64,000 nucleotides of DNA from Escarpia spicata (GCA_963995525.1 OZ023205.1:55844677-55908676), one strand, 5' to 3'. Shown: positions 37,865-49,721, numbered from the stretch's first letter. The notes: generated by a model not told the origin, from the letters alone. Program-made: numbers and translations.

Positions 37865-38530
37865 CTGTGAACACTGCTGGAAGGATTATACCGATGCACA
37901 TTGTAAACACCCTTGATAAGATTAATCCGACCAACTGTGTTAACAGTGTTAACATATCTGAAAATATTACACCGACCAAGAATGTGAACACTCCCAATAA
38001 GATTACACCTACCACGAATGTAAACACCCCTGAGAAGATTACACCCACCGAAGTTGTGAACACTCTTGGTAAGACTACACCGACCAATATTGTGAACACT
38101 CTTGATAAGAATATACCGACTAGGATTGTGAACACTCCTAGTAAGATTACACCGTCTAAGATTGTGAACACTCCTGGTAAGATAACACCGACTAAGATTG
38201 CGAACATTAATGATAACATTATATCAACTAAGTTTGTGAACACTCCTGGTGAGATTACATCGACCAAGCTTGTGAACACTCCTGGTAAGATTACACCGAC
38301 TAAGATTGTGAACACTCCTGATAAGATTACACCGTCTAAGATTGTAAACTCTCCTGGTAAGATTACACTGACTAAGACTGCGAACATTAATGGTACGATT
38401 ACACCGACTAAGATTGTGAACATTCTTGGTAAAATTACACCAACTAAAATTGTCAACACTTCTGGTAAGATTAAACCGACTAAGATTGTCAACACTCCTG
38501 GTAAGATTACACCGACTAAGATTCGATTAC
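37865..38530. repeat. 36-bp minisatellite, about 18 units
   Basis: Unit of 36 bp repeated roughly 18 times with point differences. On the plus strand each unit reads as 12 residues close to ITPTKIVNTPGK, open from 37842 to 38583. On the minus strand it reads as hydrophobic VFTILVGVILPG-like units, also open. No signal peptide or supported flanking exon was found, so coding is undecided. The frame is kept because the unit length is a multiple of three. Confidence 0.75.
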
Positions 38531-38656
38531 AACAGCGAACATCATTCCCATTCCTGATGAGATTACACCGTCCAACAGCTTGAGCATACAAGAGGGCATT
38601 GCACTGATCAATGTTTTCAATATTCCAGATAATACTGTGAAACTTCCTATTCAGAT

Positions 38657-39050
38657 GGTGTCGGATGTTTCGGCGCACGCGATAGCCGGAATTCAAAGCA
38701 GCTGGAATCTAAGGACGAATGTTTCGGCCCACGTTGTGTATACCATGATTACATTTACAAATAAAGTATAATCATGCATACATGCTGCACACATACGCAC
38801 GTAAGCTTACAATACAACTAAAGTATATGCACCATCCAAACGACAACAATAACAACGGTCAGTTAGAATGCGTTCAGTCGAAAGTCAGATTTTACAACCT
38901 AACCAGGACGGACGGTTCGGCCCATGGAGCCAGCTGGCACCATCTACACAAACGGTTGATTCGGTCCACGCGAGCGCAAACACACCGGTTTGATGGACGG
39001 ATGGTTAGGCCCATGGGCCGAACCCTTCATGAGCCGAAACATCCGACACC
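38657..39050. mobile_element. MITE with 18-bp perfect terminal inverted repeats
   Basis: GGTGTCGGATGTTTCGGC at 38657-38674 is exactly the reverse complement of 39033-39050. Subterminal variants of TTCGGCCCAYG recur at about 38716, 38910 and 39015 in both orientations. About 394 bp long with no coding capacity; non-autonomous DNA transposon by structure. Confidence 0.65.
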
Positions 39051-40283
39051 CATTGCGACATCGGTATAGTCAGAAATACACTTCACGTCTTCGCATGATC
39101 CAATCCGGTTCACCGTTACGATTAATGAAAACTTGTCATTGTTTACTCGTGTTGACACGCCGTACGGAACTTAATGTAACTAACACAACACGTGACACTG
39201 TATCTGGTTTGGCAAATTAAATGAATGGATATCCATCGTGATTGGTATAATGTGCTGTCAAAACGATAGCGACGAGAAACTCTTTCTCACGCATAATGTA
39301 CATATTGTTGAATGTTTATTGATACAATTCTCCTTTCCTCAGTTTAATCTACAACCATAATGAATATCGTAATTACGGATGATTCTTGATTTTACACAAC
39401 TTCCCCAGACTGTCGCAGAATTAACTGCTGACGTTACAAAATTGTATTCGTTCCAAGGTTTGTTGAATAGAAGATTTAAAGGCGCTCGACGTCGCTGGAT
39501 GACAACGAACTTGTAGTGAATTCAGAAGACGGAGAACAGCAGCAGTGTCGGCTTGAGCAGGACATGTGTGCCGTTGAGGAGAGCTGTGCAAATATAGCAT
39601 GATGTTCAGCAGATCATCGATAGTCGAACGGAGGGATAATAACCGCAGGAAGAAAGGCAAAACATATACAGAAGTGGAACAGTAATGTCATCAACGTATG
39701 GTGATGACGATGCACAATAATCGAGTGGTATGTTCTTCTACATCGCGATATCCAGGAGATTTGAATTGCGGATGGAGATGACTAAGCATGTACATTGGAG
39801 ATGTAGGTAACAACAAAAGTAATATGTGATTGGCAACAGGAATCCGGTGGAAGTACTTAATTGTTATATACAAACGTTGACATTTGCATGTCAGAGAACA
39901 TTCTCAATATGATGTTGTTAGTTTGGTTATATTTCTTTTTTTAACGGACGATTAAAATACTTTGAGTTACTGTTTTGCCTTTCGTCTGCTTGTTCATTTG
40001 CTTTATATTTTTATAGCACAGACACACACGCACACACATCGCACACATCGCACACATCGCACACATCGCACACATCGCACACATCGCACACATCGCACAC
40101 ATCGCACACATCGCACACACGCACTCACATACACATAATAATATGTATATACATACGTTGATGTTGAATATGAGTGGTTGAAGTCTACGCCCCACGCGAA
40201 AACGAGAGCAAAATGATGATGCCTCCTGCCACTGTAAAAACAAGTTGTCTGTCATAAAACAGCATATTAAATTTAGTTTCCGT
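39051..40283. other. Non-coding with a 9-bp tandem repeat
   Basis: At about 40031-40118 the nonamer CGCACACAT repeats about ten times. The rest is AT-rich with no supported gene. Confidence 0.5.
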
Positions 40284-40417
40284 TTATGCAGCTGGCATTT
40301 CTGCAGGTGTGTTATCGTATCGGATCCTTTTGGTCCGTTGATTACTTTTTTGAAATGCACCCGTGGGCCCCGTGGGAAGAATATATTTGGGGTTTAACAT
40401 TTCAAAATGTTTCACAC
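40284..40417 (-). CDS. Possible terminal exon of the TSP1/EGF gene
   Basis: An acceptor (CCATTATAG) at 40418 is followed on the minus strand by two bases that complete the phase-1 codon left by the exon at 41273-41332, then 43 codons to TAA at 40284. The tail is basic and Pro/Thr-rich (NQRTKRIRYDN) without a membrane segment. The phase match is the main evidence; no domain is recognisable and transcription is unproven. Confidence 0.35.
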
Positions 40418-40835
40418 CTATAATGGATATCAAATAATTAAAACTGAAATCTTTGTAGATGACATTGTTGCTTTCACGGCGTAATTTCATCGAAGGGGAT
40501 TATTAGCTTTACGCTGATATAGAAACACATTAATTTCCGCCGTTGTACATCCACGTAGGACTTTCTGAACTGTTGAGCCTCAACATCCCAAGCCCACAGC
40601 CCTCCACGGCGGTAATTCGTGTGGGGCTAAATCTACGAACAACCAGCGAGCAGGACTACACAATTTCAGACACATACTTTCAAAACTTACGGAGATATGC
40701 GGAAAGAAAAAAGTAACCAAACAAACACGCAGAGATTCACACTCAGGTTTATCATTATATGGAGGCGTATTTTCCCCGTACAAAGCCGGGTCTCTCATCT
40801 AGTAGTATATAAATGAAAGTCTTCGCGCACCCACA

Positions 40836-40866
<31 letters not shown>

Positions 40867-41071
40867 GCACGCACACGCAGATAAAACAAAACACACACAA
40901 TATGACATATAGTACTTGGCGATGTCTGAATCAATTAGCTATGTATTTCAGAAGAAAAAAAAACAACGACAGTTATTTATATATAAAATTACATTACGTG
41001 TTTCCTATTTATGCATGACATTTGTATAGCATTTCTCATACCTGAGAACATTGTTGGTAATCAGTTTACCA

Positions 41072-41072
41072 A

Positions 41073-41117
<45 letters not shown>

Positions 41118-41165
41118 CACTGTATATATATATATATACATATATATATACATATATATATATAT
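41072..41165. repeat. (TA)n microsatellite
   Basis: Long TA-dinucleotide tract within the intron between the two downstream exons of the TSP1/EGF gene. Confidence 0.9.
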
Positions 41166-41272
41166 TGTAAGAGATTTGCGATATGTGTGCGTTTAAACTG
41201 GTAGTATGTAAATAATACCGACGTAGTACGTGCATATAAACGTAATATTTAAAATGTAATCATTTCAGTTAC

Positions 41273-41332
41273 CTGATGTTGCTATCACAGCAACGTTACT
41301 GGAACAGGTAGTTGTTGAATCGTGTAATCTAA
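41273..41332 (-). CDS. Linker exon of the TSP1/EGF gene
   Basis: 60-bp exon between a strong acceptor (a T-rich tract then CATTTTCAG at 41333) and a donor (CAG|GTAACT at 41272). It is open only in the frame set by the EGF exon (phase 1 in, phase 1 out) and encodes a Ser/Thr-rich segment with one Cys (STTTCSSNVAV). Symmetric phase makes it a skippable module. The role is unknown. Confidence 0.5.
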
Positions 41333-41667
41333 CTGAAAATGAAAAAAATTACACGTACGTTACCTTGCATGTAAGATGCAATCATTTAAATGGATACATA
41401 ATTATTACCATACCAACTATACGTGCATATAATATATAACATTCAGTCAATCGATGGTATCGTTATTAAAATATTAAATGAACCGCTATGTTTATAAATA
41501 TGTCCACCAGATCAATATATATATATATATATATGGTACATCGCAGCAGAAGTGAGACCATGCATATGTGTATACTACCATCTTCTTGTTAATTACAGCA
41601 TCTCTTATTATGTTTGTTACAATTGCATTGGATACATAACACATAGTATAGCAATAAGCTCACGTAC

Positions 41668-41781
41668 CTACGTCACAATTGGGGCCAAACCACCCGGACA
41701 GACACTGACATTCGTATCGCTTACGTCGGTTGACGCAAGTCGCATTGTTGGCACATGGATCGTCTTTACAGCTTAATGTAC
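41668..41781 (-). CDS. EGF-like domain exon
   Basis: 114-bp exon with acceptor TGTATCAG at 41782 and donor GTACGTGAG at 41667, phase 1 at both ends, which is the classic symmetrical EGF exon. It encodes the six-cysteine pattern C-x4-C-x5-C-x8-C-x-C-x8-C (CKDDPCANNATC, then YECQCLSGWFGPNC), complete in a single exon. EGF modules act in extracellular adhesion and signalling; no calcium-binding D/N-x-D/N-E signature is present. It follows the TSP1 exon in matching phase. Confidence 0.8.
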
Positions 41782-42059
41782 CTGATACATTAACATAGTT
41801 TGTTCGACCTTTTGATCAGTAGATGATGCACAGAATGCGAAGATGAATCAGAAGAACAACGAAAATGAAGAAATACACGTATTTAAAGGTAAACGCTGCA
41901 TAAGATGCACATATGTATAAGTATGATGTCTTAGCTATCACATGATCACGAGAACATACATTACGTAATCTTCCATGTTTGTTTTGAGTCATCTTTCATC
42001 GTTCTACATGATATGTACCCCCAAGAAACTATTGTATTTCCTGATATATGTCGACCGAC

Positions 42060-42480
42060 TTTCATGTGATACGACACGCCATATAACACGCCATTTGAAA
42101 CCTCTTTTGATAAGTCATATTACACGTCATATGACACTTCACTTGACACGTTATCCAACATGCCATGTGACACATCATGCGGTACGCGATATCACATGTC
42201 ATGATATATGTTACGCGACACATCAATCGACACATCCTGTGACACATCTGGATGCATGTCATGTGACTCGTCATGTGACATGCGACGAGTAATGCAACAT
42301 GTCATATGACACGTTGTGGGATACATATCATGTGACATATCAATTGACAAATCGTGTACAGATTAATATGAAACGTCGAGCGACAATTCATGCGACACGT
42401 TGTCACGTCATGTGACAAGTCAGATAACACGTCAAGAGAAATGCCATGTGACACGTCACGGTGTGCTACACCACGTGGCA
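42060..42480. repeat. Degenerate TGACAC/ATGTCA short-repeat cluster
   Basis: About 420 bp in which CATGTGACACGTCATATGACA-like segments recur with variable spacing of roughly 14-17 bp, most of them near-palindromic (TGTCA..TGACA). It lies in the intron between the TSP1 and EGF exons. Confidence 0.6.
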
Positions 42481-42511
42481 TGCCTACAGCCAAGTTAGTC
42501 CGTTGCGTAGA

Positions 42512-42549
<38 letters not shown>

Positions 42550-42668
42550 GTGCGTGAGTGCTTGTGTATGCAACAGAGCGTCTTAGTTAAGTACCACGAC
42601 ATATGCTTACATGTCTTAGTATCAGACCGGAAACATTGGTGAAATATGTGAAGTAAAGTACTACTTAC

Positions 42669-42916
42669 TGAACTGACAACAGTCGCCGTAAGCGTGCTTT
42701 TGGCAGCTACATTTGTCATTGAGGGAGACGCCGAATACACAATTCAGTCTACACGCTGCCGTCTCGCTAACATCCGAGAGTGGTGTGTGACACATTCGTT
42801 GGCAAGTTTCGGCAGACCAATGTGTCTTGCAACATACGTACCGCTCTCTTGTGTGCACGCCACCACAAGTCAAGTCGCATGGGCCCCACGGCTCCCATGG
42901 GAACAGTTGGCAGGTC
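42669..42916 (-). CDS. Thrombospondin type-1 repeat exon with cysteine-rich tail
   Basis: 248-bp exon with acceptor TTCTGTAG at 42917 and donor TTCA|GTAAGT at 42668. It opens with a TSP1 core: WEPWGPCDLTCGG followed by VHTRERYVCC, matching W-x-x-W-x-x-C-x-x-x-C-G-G-x-x-x-R-x-R-x-C. Further cysteines follow (CQRMC, CRLNC, CSCQ, CC). The donor phase (1) joins the EGF exon exactly. TSP1 plus EGF indicates a secreted or cell-surface matrix or adhesion protein. Upstream exons carrying the signal peptide were not found. A weak TSP1-like relic with a stop lies at about 42965-43060. Confidence 0.75.
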
Positions 42917-43186
42917 CTACAGAATACGCCTTCAGTTCTAAATCAAACTTAACAGTCACCTTATTTGATTAGTCTCCAGCGTTGTTGACACATTCCCTTA
43001 CAGCTCAGATCTTCTCAATCACGAAGACGTGTTGTTCCAAGAGCTAATCTCAATATTGCCATGTGTGCATTTTCTGTAGATGCATCCAAAATCTAAAATG
43101 AACTCCCCATAACTTTAAAATCATATAAATATAACTTGTTGCGGTTCTAAGCACAGGTTTTTCTGTATCAAGGCGCTATTGAAATG

Positions 43187-43255
43187 TATTATGATTATTA
43201 TTATTATTATTAGTAGTAGTAGTAGTAGTAGTAGTAGTAATAGTAGTAATAGTAA

Positions 43256-43308
<53 letters not shown>

Positions 43309-43332
43309 ATAGTAGCAATAGTAGTAGTAGTC
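43187..43332. repeat. (TTA)n/(TAG)n microsatellite
   Basis: ATT trinucleotides followed by TAG/TAA trinucleotides; Ser-rich and Leu-rich frames there are artefacts. Confidence 0.9.
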
Positions 43333-43857
43333 TAGTCGGAAGAGGGGGGTATCGTCCACCCCTCGGAAATCAACTTCTAATCGGCGACTCGAGATCGGAA
43401 AAAATGCATAGAAAACGATGAGTTATGTTAAAAAGTCGTCCGGATGTCCCACGTTTCATTTTTATGCAAATCAGTGCCGCCATTACCGAAAAATCTATGT
43501 TTCACTATATGTCAGCCAATATTGCAAATAACAGAACAAATAAGATGTATAGACACATGTTTTGAAGGTCAAATATCATAATAAAACTATTCTTGAAGTG
43601 ACCACACGTGTCCGTGGCATACTAGTATGCAAATTAGTGCCGCCATTACCGAAAAATCGATTAAAAAATATATATTGCAGATAAGTTGAGAAATGGTTTT
43701 TGAGGGCAATAATAAAAAGCATCGTGTTGTTTTTGCGATCACAGGTCAAGGGCACGTGCTAGGGGGTGTCAATTCAATGTGTTTTAAATAGAAATTCCAC
43801 TAAATTAATTTATTAACTCATTTATTGAAGTACGTAATAACAGAACGGAAGACGTCT

Positions 43858-45723
43858 TCAAACATTGCAAGGGAAGTATTCTCCATTATCAGATCCATCA
43901 CTCATCATCACGTTCAATGAAACCGTAAAAGTCAAACTCGTCCTCTTCTTCCTCTTCCTCCTCCTCCTCCTCCTTCTTTGAGGGTTTCGTCGAGGTGATC
44001 TCGATTGCAAGACTAGGTCATGTTGAGAAACGGAGCGGGGTCTGCGATGGGGATATTCTCCTCCTCGGCGAATCGCTTCATTAACAGCCTCTCCATTGGG
44101 TAGGGCTTTCAAACAGACTCCCAGATCGAACGTATTCAGGACCCAATTCTGACCAACCTCAGCCGTGGCTACCTCCGGGCGCTTTAGTAGCTCGCGAACA
44201 ACTGTGTTGTCAGTGATCGGTTGATGGATGGGCGTGAAGTAGTCCACTGTTGATTTTCTGGGCGGGGGAGTCCCGGGTACAGAGGTGAAGCCCCGTAGTC
44301 CAGGCACGGGCTGCTTGCCGCTGCTTCCGATATACCTGTTGAAGAGCCAGACATAGTACTCTTGCATCTTAGTAGCATAGACGGCGTCGTTCTCTGCAGG
44401 GGGTATGAATGATGAGCCATCAGGAAACTTTGGGCCAACGCGAGTGAAGTGTAAGGGTGGGAGAGTTTGTGGTTTGTTGACGTTCAGGCTACGCAGTTGC
44501 GAATTGTCGATGATAGGCAGCGTTCGGAGCTTGGGGCTCTCGAACCCAGGCCTGACCTCCTGCACCATGATTCCCCCAGCACTGTTGACAATGTTGCTGC
44601 CGTGCGCATTCGTAGTGGTTTTATTCAAGTTGTCACACTCACAATGGAATACGACGTTGCCCTGTCCCGTCACGAGTTGGGGCGTCAAATAGACTAATAC
44701 TTCGTCCTGGTCCTCTAAGCCAAAATTGTAGCCCTCAGAGTGGCCAAGCCTGTGCAATATCATGGTCAGCTGCTCGCTTTGGAACAAGTGCCTGACAGTC
44801 AAACAGAGAAGCACGTGTTTTGGTAACTTACATTTTCCCTCCGACATTGCACGGAACAGGTCTTGCCGGATGGAGAATACCAGACGCTTCATCTTTTCGC
44901 TCGTCTCCACGCCTTCCTTGCCGGCCATAACCATGCTGAGGAACCGTATGAGGTCTGTAGGTAGGAGTTTTTCAGGACTGAGCTCCATGCCGTCGGCTGT
45001 TGGCGGCCACGGTAGGCCTTCGGACTCTCTGAAAGCTCGTAGAATATTACGAAGAAGAAGGAGAACGACGTCTTGGTACTTGTCTGCGCTTCCGAGGGTG
45101 TAAGCTCGTGCAAGAGCATTAGAAACGGTGATATTCGAGCTGTACACGAGCCAGAATGAAGTGGCATCAGCTTTGTCGTGATCGACCTTCGTGAAGTAGA
45201 CATGGTCCTTGATTGGGTCATTCTGTAGGCGTTTCAGAAGTTTCTTCGCGCGATAGGTCAAGCTCTTGTATCCATTCCGTTTCAGTTCGTCGACATAGAG
45301 CAAGCGCAAGGAAGATAGCCGTAGGACCTCATTCTGCTGGACGACATGTGTCTGAATGAGCTCTAGTGCCGAGACGAGCGCCTTCTCGTGGGCGGCTGAC
45401 ATGCGAGCATGTTCGGTATCCTTTGCTCCTTCGGCTATGCGAATCCCGCGCTTATAGTTAGCGAACGCTGTGCGGAAAGATCTCAAGCATGATGGATGGT
45501 GTTTGGCCTCACCAGCAAAGAGGTCTTTATTTTTCACCCGTCGATGCAGTCGAACTAGACCCATTTTCTCTTAGCCCCATGATGCCATTTGCTCCCATGC
45601 ATTTTCTCTGTTCTTCCAAGACGAGAAGTCTCCAGCTCGCTCAGTTTTGCGATCACCATCTTTGATCTCTACTTTGTCACAGAAAATGCACTCTGGTGGG
45701 AAGATGGGTCCAGCGGAACTCAT
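43858..45723 (-). pseudogene. Uncharacterised transposon-associated protein with N-terminal zinc-finger-like segment (one in-frame stop)
   Basis: The frame opens at ATG 45723, meets TAA at 45571-45573 after 50 codons, and restarts two codons later at ATG 45564, running 568 codons to 43858 without another stop. The leader has CIFCDKV and a Trp-containing linker, and the main part continues with GEAKHHPSCLRSF; together they resemble a C-x2-C...H-x4-C finger, which suggests one original protein. Later features are a CECDNLNKTT..HGSN block, SGNQRE-like charged stretches, PVPGLRGF and a poly-Arg/Lys segment near the C-terminus. Similar proteins are multicopy in corals and molluscs, to my knowledge without an assigned function. 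A DDE catalytic triad cannot be picked out. It is either a once-interrupted pseudogene or two ORFs. Confidence 0.6.
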
Positions 45724-46258
45724 GTGATTCACAGTGATTGGTGGATACGTCGGTCCCGGATCTTATGAAGCTGCTGTAGTTTTTCACTTGAATTCCTTTG
45801 ATTTCACTGAGGGGTGTAAAACGACCAATTTTAGACATGGATAGCACATGAAGGATGCTTGTATGCGGAGAGTGTATGGGGGCTGCAGGATCGGCGCTCC
45901 GGTCACTTTTTCTTTTGAGTATGATGGCTTAATATCCACTTTGAGGCTTAATATCCACAAATTTGTGGATATTAAGCCTGGAATATTAATCTGGAATGGG
46001 AAATAGAAGTCACCATTACTATTAAGACTAGCAATAAAACATTAAAATAACGCCATTTGTGAAATTATTGCACTAAAAAACCCTCTGTCAACGTATTTGC
46101 AATACAGCTCAAAATTAAATTATTTTCGGTAATGCTGTCACTTTACAATTTATATGTTAACTTGTTACAGTGATCTTTGCTGGAATAACAGTACATATAC
46201 ATATTTTCATTTCCATATAAAATGTGTTTTTTTCTAAGGAATCTGGCCAAAACATATG

Positions 46259-46262
<4 letters not shown>

Positions 46263-46342
<80 letters not shown>
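46263..46342. repeat. (GT)n microsatellite
   Basis: Pure GT dinucleotide tract inside the right part of the 43.6-47.0 kb element. Confidence 0.95.
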
Positions 46343-46343
<1 letters not shown>

Positions 46344-47114
46344 AAGCATTCAGGACGCGACCTTTCCTGTGTAATCATCGAGGAAGTGAAGGTTTCAAAT
46401 AGAGCTGTGGACATACAGGGAGTGGCTTACCAAATAACTGAGATCGAAGACAGACGACCATTTTGACTTACTCAGTGAAGAGTCGTCAGTCTTCGGATTT
46501 GGTTTCATCAGAATTAAGCACGATATTCGAGAAACCGGAGTTGGTTGAATATCATAATAAATTACTGGTTTTCAGGACACCGGAGAGTATCAACGAATAT
46601 TCTCATTCGTTTTCGTTCACGTTATAATTATTTGTCGAATCTGTCGATGCCAATAAAACAGTTGCATAAATAGGCCACGCTAGAGGCGACACACGAACTA
46701 TATGTTATACTCGCTAGGGGACGATTACGTCGAATTTTTGGCTAGTTTAAGATCTGCGCTCCGGTCACCTTTTCTTTTGGGCATGATGGCTTAATGTCTA
46801 CTGTTTATTAAACCACTGTTTATCTGGAATGGGAAATAGAAGTCACCATTAATATTAAGACTAATACAACACATTAAAATAACACCATTTTTAAATTATT
46901 GCCCTTAAAAAACCCCTGTCGACTTATCTGCAATATATACTTTTTATTTGGTTTTTCGGTAAAGGCGGCACGAATTTGCATACTAGTATGCCACGGACAC
47001 TTGTGGTCACTTCAAAAATACTTTTATTATGATCTTTGACGTTGACCCCTTCTGCACAGATAAAGTGGTCGTTTATTGGTGCTCTGTATGGGGGTATTAG
47101 GATATTAACAGCAT

Positions 47115-47870
47115 ACATAATAATACTGAGGGGCAGCTACAAAACCCCGTGAATCACTTTGTAGAGGCGTGCACGGATTTCGGGCTGACAATCAGCTTGA
47201 GAAAGACTAACGTCATATGGCAGGATGTGGTCACTCCCCCAGCTATTACCATAAGCAAACAACGAGATAGAGGTCGTCCACCTCTTCAACAACCTCGCAT
47301 CCATCACAGCTGCATATTCCCCTTCAAAGCGGAAATCAGCAGAGCAGAAGGATTGGGAGAGCCGCCTCAACACTTGCCAGGCTTACGCACAAAGTTTGAA
47401 ACAGCAAAAACGCTGACGGAGAACACAAAGGTGACAGTACAGGAAAATCAACTGCATGCGCTGCCTGCGGCGGATCCTCACGATCTGCTGGAAGGACGGA
47501 GTCCCCAACACATAGATCCACTCACACGCCTGTAAGCCTGCTAACCCTGTTAAGGCAACGCCGCCATCGCTGGCTCGACCACGTGCATCGGATGGAAGCT
47601 GAAAGACTCCCAAAAGGCATCCTTTATGGAGAGCTGGCCACAGGAAAGAGAGCTGCATGACGTCCCCATCTGCGCTTCAATGACGTGTGCATTATATACT
47701 TGAAGGCTCTAGACATGGACGTTGCCAACTGGGGGAGCTTGCTTGAGATCGATCCATATGGAGGCAGAAACTAAGCAGGGAAAGAAGAGGAGAGGGTAGC
47801 CTCTGTAGGTTAGCTGATGAAAAACACAGCCGCTGGGCAAAAAACAGAGCAGCCAGCACTTTCACATACA
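47115..47870 (+). pseudogene. LINE C-terminal RT remnant
   Basis: The plus strand begins FVEACTDFGLTISLRKTNVIWQD, the connection region typical of RTE/L1-like LINE RTs. After frame changes it continues with HRWLDHVHRMEAERLPKGI and LYGELATGKRA, the usual C-terminal RLRWxGHVxRM and LYGEL blocks. The catalytic RT core is missing. It abuts the right inverted repeat of the 43.6-47.0 kb element. Confidence 0.7.
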
Positions 47871-48720
47871 GCAGATAACACTATAATTGTCACTCCCGAA
47901 TCAGCGTGTATAACCAAAACAGACGCTGCAGTACAAACTGATCTTTGACACCAGTGAGCAAATTCAAGGTCTCGTTTCTCAAGTAACGCTTACTGCAGAT
48001 GCATTACTATTAGAGAACATCCATGTCTATGCGAAGTGGCCCAAGACAAGTGGTTGCCCACGACAGAGTGTTCATCCAAGACAGGTTCTACTGTGTTTTT
48101 TCCTGCTGCCATACGCAATACATTTCTAAGAAATCGCGATGCCTATGCGATATACGCAAACATACTTTCCAATGTTTTATTCTTTTGAACGTTGTCAATA
48201 TTACCAAAAAATAGATAAGCGAGCGAAAAATGAAAACTCGAAGAAACACGTCCAAAAACACGATCATTTGAAAGGATGCACTTTCTGTTATTCTAGTATC
48301 GTCTAGATTTCCCGGTACCCGTTCACAGAATACCTATAAACGAACCTACAATCTTGCCGTTACGTTTTCGAACGATGTTGGCGGCGGGTATTTAGTACAA
48401 TAATCTTCCGATTAAGGCGCTGTTTTCCTGATTTGCATAGGTTCAGACAGGCGCACTTCACCATTTCTTGATTTCATGTTAGAAGCTCCACCACTTCTAA
48501 ACGGAGGCGAAAGTGACCTGCTTTAATGGCAGCGAAACCGATCTCTCTCGGTATATATATATCGCTCTCTCTCGGTATATATATATCGCTCTCTCCCTCC
48601 CTCCCTCCCTCCCTCCCTCCCTCCCTCCCTCCCTCCCTCCCTCCCTCCCTCCCTCCCTCCCTCCCTCCCTCCCTCCCTCCCTCCCTCCCTCCCTCCCTCT
48701 CTCTCTCTCTCTCTCTGTCT

Positions 48721-48761
<41 letters not shown>

Positions 48762-49721
48762 GTCACAATAACGTACGCCAAACAACGGCGAATAATGTAG
48801 AAGATTCGCTGTGTTGTGTTGGTTGATATACGTGATTGTGACGTCACGCCTACTTCGAATATGTAAGTTTCGCCGCTGTTTAACAGTAGTATGAAATCAG
48901 ATAGTGGTGCCTCAAACGGCAGATTTGTAAACAGAGTCAACGGAGTCAACGGAGTCAACGGAGTCAACGGAGTCAACGGAGTCAACGGAGTCAACGAACC
49001 AACATCATTCGCAGTGTCTAAGACACCAAAAATGTCCGTTTATAGTTTAGGACTGATTACCAGGAAACCATTTATACGCTTGAATAACAGAAAGCGTAAG
49101 CTGTCAAACGGTATCAAGATTGTTGTATCGGACGAACCGCAATGGTCCTAGCAATCGTTAAAAAAAGCGTTTTGGGAACCTGTTTGAGTTGCAAATTTTT
49201 GGCTAGTTTATCTATTTTTTTATATTATAGAAACCGTTTCCGGTCTACCAAGTTGCGTTCCGTTTCGAAGTAATATCTGCACCCATGCATTGCGCTGAAC
49301 ATACTGATTGCATGTGTAATAATAATAAATGTATGATGGGCCGACGATGATCGTGCCCTTGATATATAAATATGCTCTTTTCATAATACTCTGAAGAAAC
49401 GTTTGCGATATAGAGCTATTTTGTAACGTATTGAAACTTCATACCAATTATTAATTCCATGTTACGCAAACAAATTGTTAGATAACTTGGTTTTAGTGAA
49501 ATATGTGTAATTACCGTTGAAAAACCACCGTCCTGCGAAATAATTTCCACAGCGTTATGTGTCTGGGCGGTGGTTAAGCAATAAACAGTATATATTAAAG
49601 TAACTGCGCCTATTTTTGTTGCAAGTCTCACTCAAACTTGTAAATCATAAACAGGCAACGCTCGGGTCTAGCGGGGATCTCGGGGATCAATGGAGGGGGC
49701 GATCAGTTGCTAGCTGACTAT
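47871..49721. other. Non-coding with simple repeats
   Basis: (TCCC)n at about 48594-48700 followed by (TC)n to about 48760, and at 48933-48995 the nonamer GGAGTCAAC about seven times. No gene is supported. A plus frame through the nonamers (NGV repeats) is short and has no other support. Confidence 0.5.

Larger units (their letters stand above)
43567..47042 (-). mobile_element. DNA-transposon-like unit with about 120-bp terminal inverted repeats
   Basis: 43567-43686 and 46922-47042 are imperfect reverse complements sharing GTGTCCGTGGCATACTAGTA, TGCCGCC, TTACCGAAAAA and TATATTGCAGATAAGT. The repeats enclose a single long minus-strand ORF (43858-45723). Extra subterminal duplications exist: a third GTGCCGCCATTACCGAAAAAT at about 43472-43492, and a roughly 190-bp direct repeat at 45888-46105 and 46750-46935. 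Structure indicates a cut-and-paste-type element or its relic; target duplications were not resolved. Confidence 0.65.

Noticed and set aside
40020..40120. CRISPR-like array of regular short repeats
   Set aside because: It is a contiguous 9-bp tandem repeat without spacers in a eukaryotic genome.
42965..43060. Upstream thrombospondin-1 exon on the minus strand
   Set aside because: It has a TGA where a cysteine codon is expected and lacks clear W and CGG residues; at best a relic.
48474..48800. Glu-Gly-Gly-Arg and Pro-Pro-Ser-Leu frames
   Set aside because: Translation of (TCCC)n and (TC)n simple repeats.
49416..49631. Second secreted peptide frame near 49.6 kb
   Set aside because: The apparent start is GTG and no ATG is available; the hydrophobic start may be chance.
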